In this document: positions 6,716 through 9,377 of the stretch, one piece after another
Numbering within the stretch: the stretch's first letter is position 1
How the letters are laid out: each line of letters opens with the position of its first letter
Source of the DNA: Betaproteobacteria bacterium
Lineage (GTDB): Bacteria > Pseudomonadota > Gammaproteobacteria > Burkholderiales > Thiobacillaceae
Direction of reading: 5' to 3'
NCBI GenBank assembly: GCA_020049245.1
Contig: JAIFLB010000154.1
Span: 1-9,377 of the forward strand
DNA: 9,377 nt
Position numbers and translations under genes: made by a program
Notes under the pieces: generated by a model
Database searches by the model: none
What the model saw: only the letters and a program-made list of their open reading frames with translations
Told to the model about the DNA's origin: nothing

Positions 6716-6791
6716 GGGTCGGTAGCTCAGCCGGTAGAGCAGCGGACTTTTAATCCGTTGGTCGCGAGTTCGAATCTCGCCCGACCCACCA
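6716..6791 (+). tRNA. tRNA-Lys (anticodon UUU)
   Basis: This is a complete 76-base cloverleaf. The acceptor stem is GGGTCGG with CCGACCC, the D arm GCTC/GAGC, the anticodon stem GCGGA/TCCGT (one G-T pair) around loop CTTTTAA, and the T arm GCGAG-TTCGAAT-CTCGC. The anticodon TTT is at 6749-6751. The discriminator A and CCA are encoded. It reads AAA and AAG codons. It is separated from the second tRNA by 4 bases and sits on the same transcript. Confidence 0.97.
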
Positions 6792-6795
6792 ATAG

Positions 6796-6871
6796 GGGCT
6801 GTTAGCTCAGTTGGTAGAGCAGCGGACTCTTAATCCGTAGGTCGAGTGTTCGAGCCACTCACAGCCCACCA
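6796..6871 (+). tRNA. tRNA-Lys (anticodon CUU)
   Basis: This is a complete 76-base cloverleaf. The acceptor stem is GGGCTGT with ACAGCCC, the D arm GCTC/GAGC, the anticodon stem GCGGA/TCCGT around loop CTCTTAA, and the T arm GAGTG-TTCGAGC-CACTC. The anticodon CTT is at 6829-6831. CCA is encoded. It reads AAG only. The D stem and anticodon stem are identical to those of the UUU gene upstream, while the acceptor and T stems differ with compensating changes. The two are therefore functional isoacceptors, not a recent exact duplication. Confidence 0.96.
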
Positions 6872-6874
6872 TTC

Positions 6875-6912
6875 AAAGGGGTTTGGATTTATCCAGATCC
6901 CTTTTCCATTTT
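6875..6912 (+). terminator. Intrinsic terminator after the tRNA-Lys genes
   Basis: A 13-bp stem (6875-6887 with 6892-6904, two G-T pairs, AAAGGG/CCCTTT at the base) closes a 4-base loop and runs into CCCTTTTCCATTTT. It starts 4 bases after the second tRNA and separates the tRNA unit from ilvB. The AAA/TTT base means the stem may be partly bidirectional. Confidence 0.85.
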
Positions 6913-6938
6913 CGCATCGCGGCAAGTGTCCAGTAGTC

Positions 6939-6967
6939 TTGACCTAAATTGGCGCAGTCGCTAGTGT
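6939..6967 (+). promoter_or_regulatory. Candidate promoter of ilvBHC
   Basis: TTGACC (6939-6944, five matches), a 17-base spacer and TAGTGT (6962-6967, three matches) would start transcription near 6974, only about 27 bases before the ilvB ATG. No leader peptide rich in Leu, Val or Ile codons and no second terminator hairpin is present between this site and ilvB. Confidence 0.45.
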
Positions 6968-7000
6968 TGAACTCTTTTGGACAAACAAGATAATCTCACC

Positions 7001-8710
7001 ATGGCAGACATGGAATTGACTGGTGCGGAGATCGTGGTTAGTTGCTTGCGGGACGAAGGGGTGAAGCACCTGTTCGGCTATCCCGGGGGCGCTGTACTCA
7101 ACATCTACGACGAAATTTACAAGCAGACCGCCTTTAAGCACATTCTGGTCCGTCATGAACAAGCAGCCGTGCATGCCGCTGATGCTTATGCTCGAGCCAC
7201 TGGCGAAGTCGGTGTGGCGATCGTGACCTCCGGACCTGGCGCTACCAATGCTGTGACCGGTATTGCGACCGCCTACATGGACTCAATCCCGATGGTGGTC
7301 ATTTCCGGGCAGGTGCCAACCCCGGCCATCGGCCAGGATGCATTTCAGGAAGTTGACATGGTCGGCATTACCCGCCCATGTGTGAAACATAACTTTCTGG
7401 TTCGGGACGTGCATGATCTGGCCGCCACGATGAAAAAGGCGTTCTATATTGCCGCAACCGGGCGGCCTGGCCCGGTAGTCGTCGACATTCCCAAGGATGT
7501 CACCCAGCATCGTTGTCATTACGATTACCCGAAGAGCGTTTCCATGCGCTCTTACAACCCCACCAGCAAGGGTCATAGCGGCCAGATCAAGAAAGCCGCG
7601 CAAATGTTGCTGGAGGCGAAGCGGCCGATGATTTACACCGGCGGCGGTGTGGTTCTGGGAAACGCAGCGGCTCAAGTCATCGAACTGGTTCGCATGTTGG
7701 GTTATCCGACCACCAGCACCCTGATGGGATTGGGCGGTTATCCGTCACCCGATCCACTGTTTCTCGGTATGCTAGGCATGCATGGCACGATTGAAGCCAA
7801 CATGGCAATGCAGCACTGTGACGTTCTGCTTGCGGTGGGAGCGCGCTTTGATGACCGTGTCATCGGCAACCCGAAGCATTTCGCCAAAGAAGCGCGTCGA
7901 ATCATTCATATCGACGTCGACCCGTCCTCCATTTCAAAGCGCGTTCGCGTTGATATCCCCATCGTGGGTGATGTCGCACAAGTGTTGGATGAAGTCATCA
8001 AGTTGCTGCAAGCCGATACAACCAAGCCTGACGCTCAGTCACTCAAGGCATGGTGGGCGCAAATTGAATTATGGCGGGCGCAGGATTGCCTAAAGTACGA
8101 CCGCGCCGCAGCAGTCATCAAACCGCAGTTCGTGATCGAAAAACTATATGAGGTGACGCAGGGTGATGCCTATGTCACCTCCGACGTCGGCCAGCATCAG
8201 ATGTGGGCGGCGCAGTATTACCAATTCGACAAGCCACGGCGCTGGATCAACTCTGGCGGGCTTGGCACCATGGGTTTTGGTCTGCCCGCCGCGATGGGTG
8301 TGCAACTGGCATTTCCCGATGCGATGGTGGCCTGCGTCACTGGCGAAGGCAGCATCCAGATGAACATCCAGGAGCTTTCCACCTGCAAGGAGTGGAACCT
8401 GCCGCTCAAGGTGATCCTGCTCAATAACGGCTATCTCGGCATGGTGCGGCAATGGCAGGAGTTCTTCTACGAAGAACGCTATGCTGAGTCGTACATGAAT
8501 TCATTGCCTGATTTCGTCAAACTGGCGGAGGCCTACGGCCATGTCGGCATTACTGTCGACAAGCCGGAAGATGTTGAGCCTGCATTGCGCGATGCCTTTG
8601 GCAAATACAAGGATCGTCTGGTTTTTCTCAACTTCCTGACTGATCCACGTGAAAATGTGTTCCCAATGATCCCGGCTGGCAAAGGCTTGTCCGAGATGAT
8701 TCTGCTCTAA
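7001..8710 (+). CDS. ilvB: Acetohydroxyacid synthase, catalytic subunit
   Basis: With this start the protein is 569 residues. It joins two pyruvates to acetolactate, or pyruvate and 2-oxobutyrate to acetohydroxybutyrate, the first common step to valine, leucine and isoleucine. The N-terminal ThDP domain opens with ELTGAEIVVSCLRDEGV and FGYPGGAVLNIYDEIY and carries the catalytic glutamate E53 in RHEQAAVHAADAYARATG. The FAD-binding middle domain has AVGARFDDRVIGN. The C-terminal ThDP domain has VTGEGSIQMNIQELSTC (GEGS at 448-451) followed by LLNNGYLGMVRQWQ. The third position of the usual GDGS is Glu, a variant seen in related proteobacterial enzymes. ATG 7001 is preferred to the in-frame TTG at 6977, which adds eight residues outside the family; ATG 7010 is also possible. 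No strong Shine-Dalgarno is seen. It could equally be named ilvI. Confidence 0.96.
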   Translation: MADMELTGAEIVVSCLRDEGVKHLFGYPGGAVLNIYDEIYKQTAFKHILVRHEQAAVHAADAYARATGEVGVAIVTSGPGATNAVTGIATAYMDSIPMVVISGQVPTPAIGQDAFQEVDMVGITRPCVKHNFLVRDVHDLAATMKKAFYIAATGRPGPVVVDIPKDVTQHRCHYDYPKSVSMRSYNPTSKGHSGQIKKAAQMLLEAKRPMIYTGGGVVLGNAAAQVIELVRMLGYPTTSTLMGLGGYPSPDPLFLGMLGMHGTIEANMAMQHCDVLLAVGARFDDRVIGNPKHFAKEARRIIHIDVDPSSISKRVRVDIPIVGDVAQVLDEVIKLLQADTTKPDAQSLKAWWAQIELWRAQDCLKYDRAAAVIKPQFVIEKLYEVTQGDAYVTSDVGQHQMWAAQYYQFDKPRRWINSGGLGTMGFGLPAAMGVQLAFPDAMVACVTGEGSIQMNIQELSTCKEWNLPLKVILLNNGYLGMVRQWQEFFYEERYAESYMNSLPDFVKLAEAYGHVGITVDKPEDVEPALRDAFGKYKDRLVFLNFLTDPRENVFPMIPAGKGLSEMILL

Positions 8711-8719
8711 GGCAAAGCC

Positions 8720-9211
8720 ATGCGTCACATCATCTCATTGCTCATGGAAAACGAATCTGGCGCGTTGTCCCGTGTCGCGGGTCTGTTTTCCGCGCGTGCA
8801 TACAATATTGAATCCCTCACCGTCGCGCCGACTGAAGATGCCACGCTGTCGCGCATGACCATCGTCACCCGCGGCTCAGCCGATGTGATTGAGCAGATCA
8901 CCAAGCAACTCAACAAGTTGATCGACGTGGTCAAAGTGCAAGATCTGACTGATGGCAGCCATATCGAACGCGAACTGATGCTGGTCAAGGTCCGCGCTAC
9001 CGGCGATCAGCGGGAAGAGATGAAACGTCTGACCGATATTTTTCGCGGCCGGATACTGGATGTATCAGACAGGACTTACACCATCGAGTTGACCGGTCCA
9101 GTTTCAAAACTGGACGCCTTTCTGGTGGCGGTCGATGCGTCCAACATATTAGAAACCGTCAGAACGGGTGCATCCGGCATAGGGCGCGGCGACCGTATCA
9201 TGAAGATTTGA
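8720..9211 (+). CDS. ilvH: Acetohydroxyacid synthase, regulatory subunit
   Basis: This is a 163-residue small subunit, the standard IlvH length. Residues about 3-77 are an ACT domain (MRHIISLLMENESGALSRVA, then AYNIESLTVAPTED), which binds valine; N11, G14 and N29, the positions tied to valine feedback in E. coli IlvH, are all present, so feedback inhibition is expected. Residues about 84-163 are the C-terminal domain that activates the catalytic subunit (EREL, IFRGRILDVSDRTYTIELTG, KLDAFL, GIGRGDRIMKI). It begins 9 bases after the ilvB stop, with AAGG overlapping that stop as a ribosome site, so the two subunits are made from one message. Confidence 0.97.
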   Translation: MRHIISLLMENESGALSRVAGLFSARAYNIESLTVAPTEDATLSRMTIVTRGSADVIEQITKQLNKLIDVVKVQDLTDGSHIERELMLVKVRATGDQREEMKRLTDIFRGRILDVSDRTYTIELTGPVSKLDAFLVAVDASNILETVRTGASGIGRGDRIMKI

Positions 9212-9231
9212 TTGCAACGAAAGGAAATGAC

Positions 9232-9377
9232 ATGAAGGTTTATTACGAAAAAGACGCCGACCTCTCTTTGATCAAGAAGAAGAAGGTTGCAATTGTGGGT
9301 TATGGCTCACAGGGTCACGCCCATGCCAACAACCTGAAAGACTCAGGTGTCAAGGTGACCGTCGGCCTACGCAAGGA
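9232..9377 (+). CDS. ilvC: Ketol-acid reductoisomerase, N-terminal part (partial, runs off window)
   Basis: Only the first 48 codons are visible. They begin MKVYYEKDADLSLIKKKKVA and contain the NADPH-binding IVGYGSQGHAHANNL, the signature of class I IlvC. The enzyme isomerises and reduces acetolactate to dihydroxy-isovalerate, the next step after IlvBH. AAGGA at 9221-9225 is a good ribosome site 6 bases before the ATG. The gene follows ilvH after 20 bases, completing the ilvBHC order. Confidence 0.97.
   Translation, partial: MKVYYEKDADLSLIKKKKVAIVGYGSQGHAHANNLKDSGVKVTVGLRK

Noticed and set aside
6716..6871. tRNA genes as an integration site for a mobile element
   Set aside because: No integrase, no repeated tRNA 3' end and no foreign-looking DNA follow; the terminator and ilvB come directly after.
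8323..8360. GEGS in place of GDGS in IlvB as a possible loss of activity
   Set aside because: Glu can replace Asp as metal ligand here and the same variant occurs in related acetohydroxyacid synthases; the rest of the motif, including NNGYLGMVRQW, is intact.

Overview
The window is a stretch of bacterial chromosome of about 50-57% GC by eye. Nearly every gene is on the + strand and is a recognisable housekeeping gene. Four things point to Proteobacteria, most likely Betaproteobacteria: the Tol-Pal proteins, the tolA-tolB-pal-cpoB-queE-queC order, tRNA genes with encoded CCA, and an ilvB-ilvH-ilvC operon whose acetolactate synthase carries a GEGS cofactor motif. A Nitrosomonadales-type organism (iron or sulfur oxidiser relatives) is a reasonable guess, but the sequence alone does not prove it.

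Layout. Positions 1-3406 hold the Tol-Pal envelope module: the C-terminal end of tolA, then tolB, pal and cpoB. It links the inner membrane, periplasm and outer membrane during division. A 167-base gap between tolB and pal has its own promoter-like sequence and a hairpin, so pal-cpoB may be transcribed partly on its own. Positions 3414-4729 hold queE and queC, two steps of preQ0/queuosine synthesis; queE and queC overlap by an ATGA. Positions 4814-6650 hold two genes that are not a usual part of this neighbourhood: a YeeE/YedE-family membrane transporter (sulfur-compound uptake family) and an exported TlpA-like thioredoxin with a CPLC active site. Positions 6674-6912 are a compact tRNA unit: promoter, tRNA-Lys(UUU), tRNA-Lys(CUU) and an intrinsic terminator. 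From about 6939 to the window end is the branched-chain amino acid operon: ilvB, ilvH and the first 48 codons of ilvC.

How the parts work together. TolA, TolB, Pal and CpoB are one machine. QueE and QueC act in the same pathway. IlvB and IlvH form acetohydroxyacid synthase, and IlvC takes its product. The transporter-thioredoxin pair is the least conventional part. It sits between queC and the tRNA-Lys genes, which lie close together in several proteobacteria, and its content suggests handling of a sulfur compound or thiol across the inner membrane. No mobile element, CRISPR array or phage gene was seen. I found no clearly new system; the most informative leads are the transporter/thioredoxin pair, the long linker of Pal and the tolB-pal gap.
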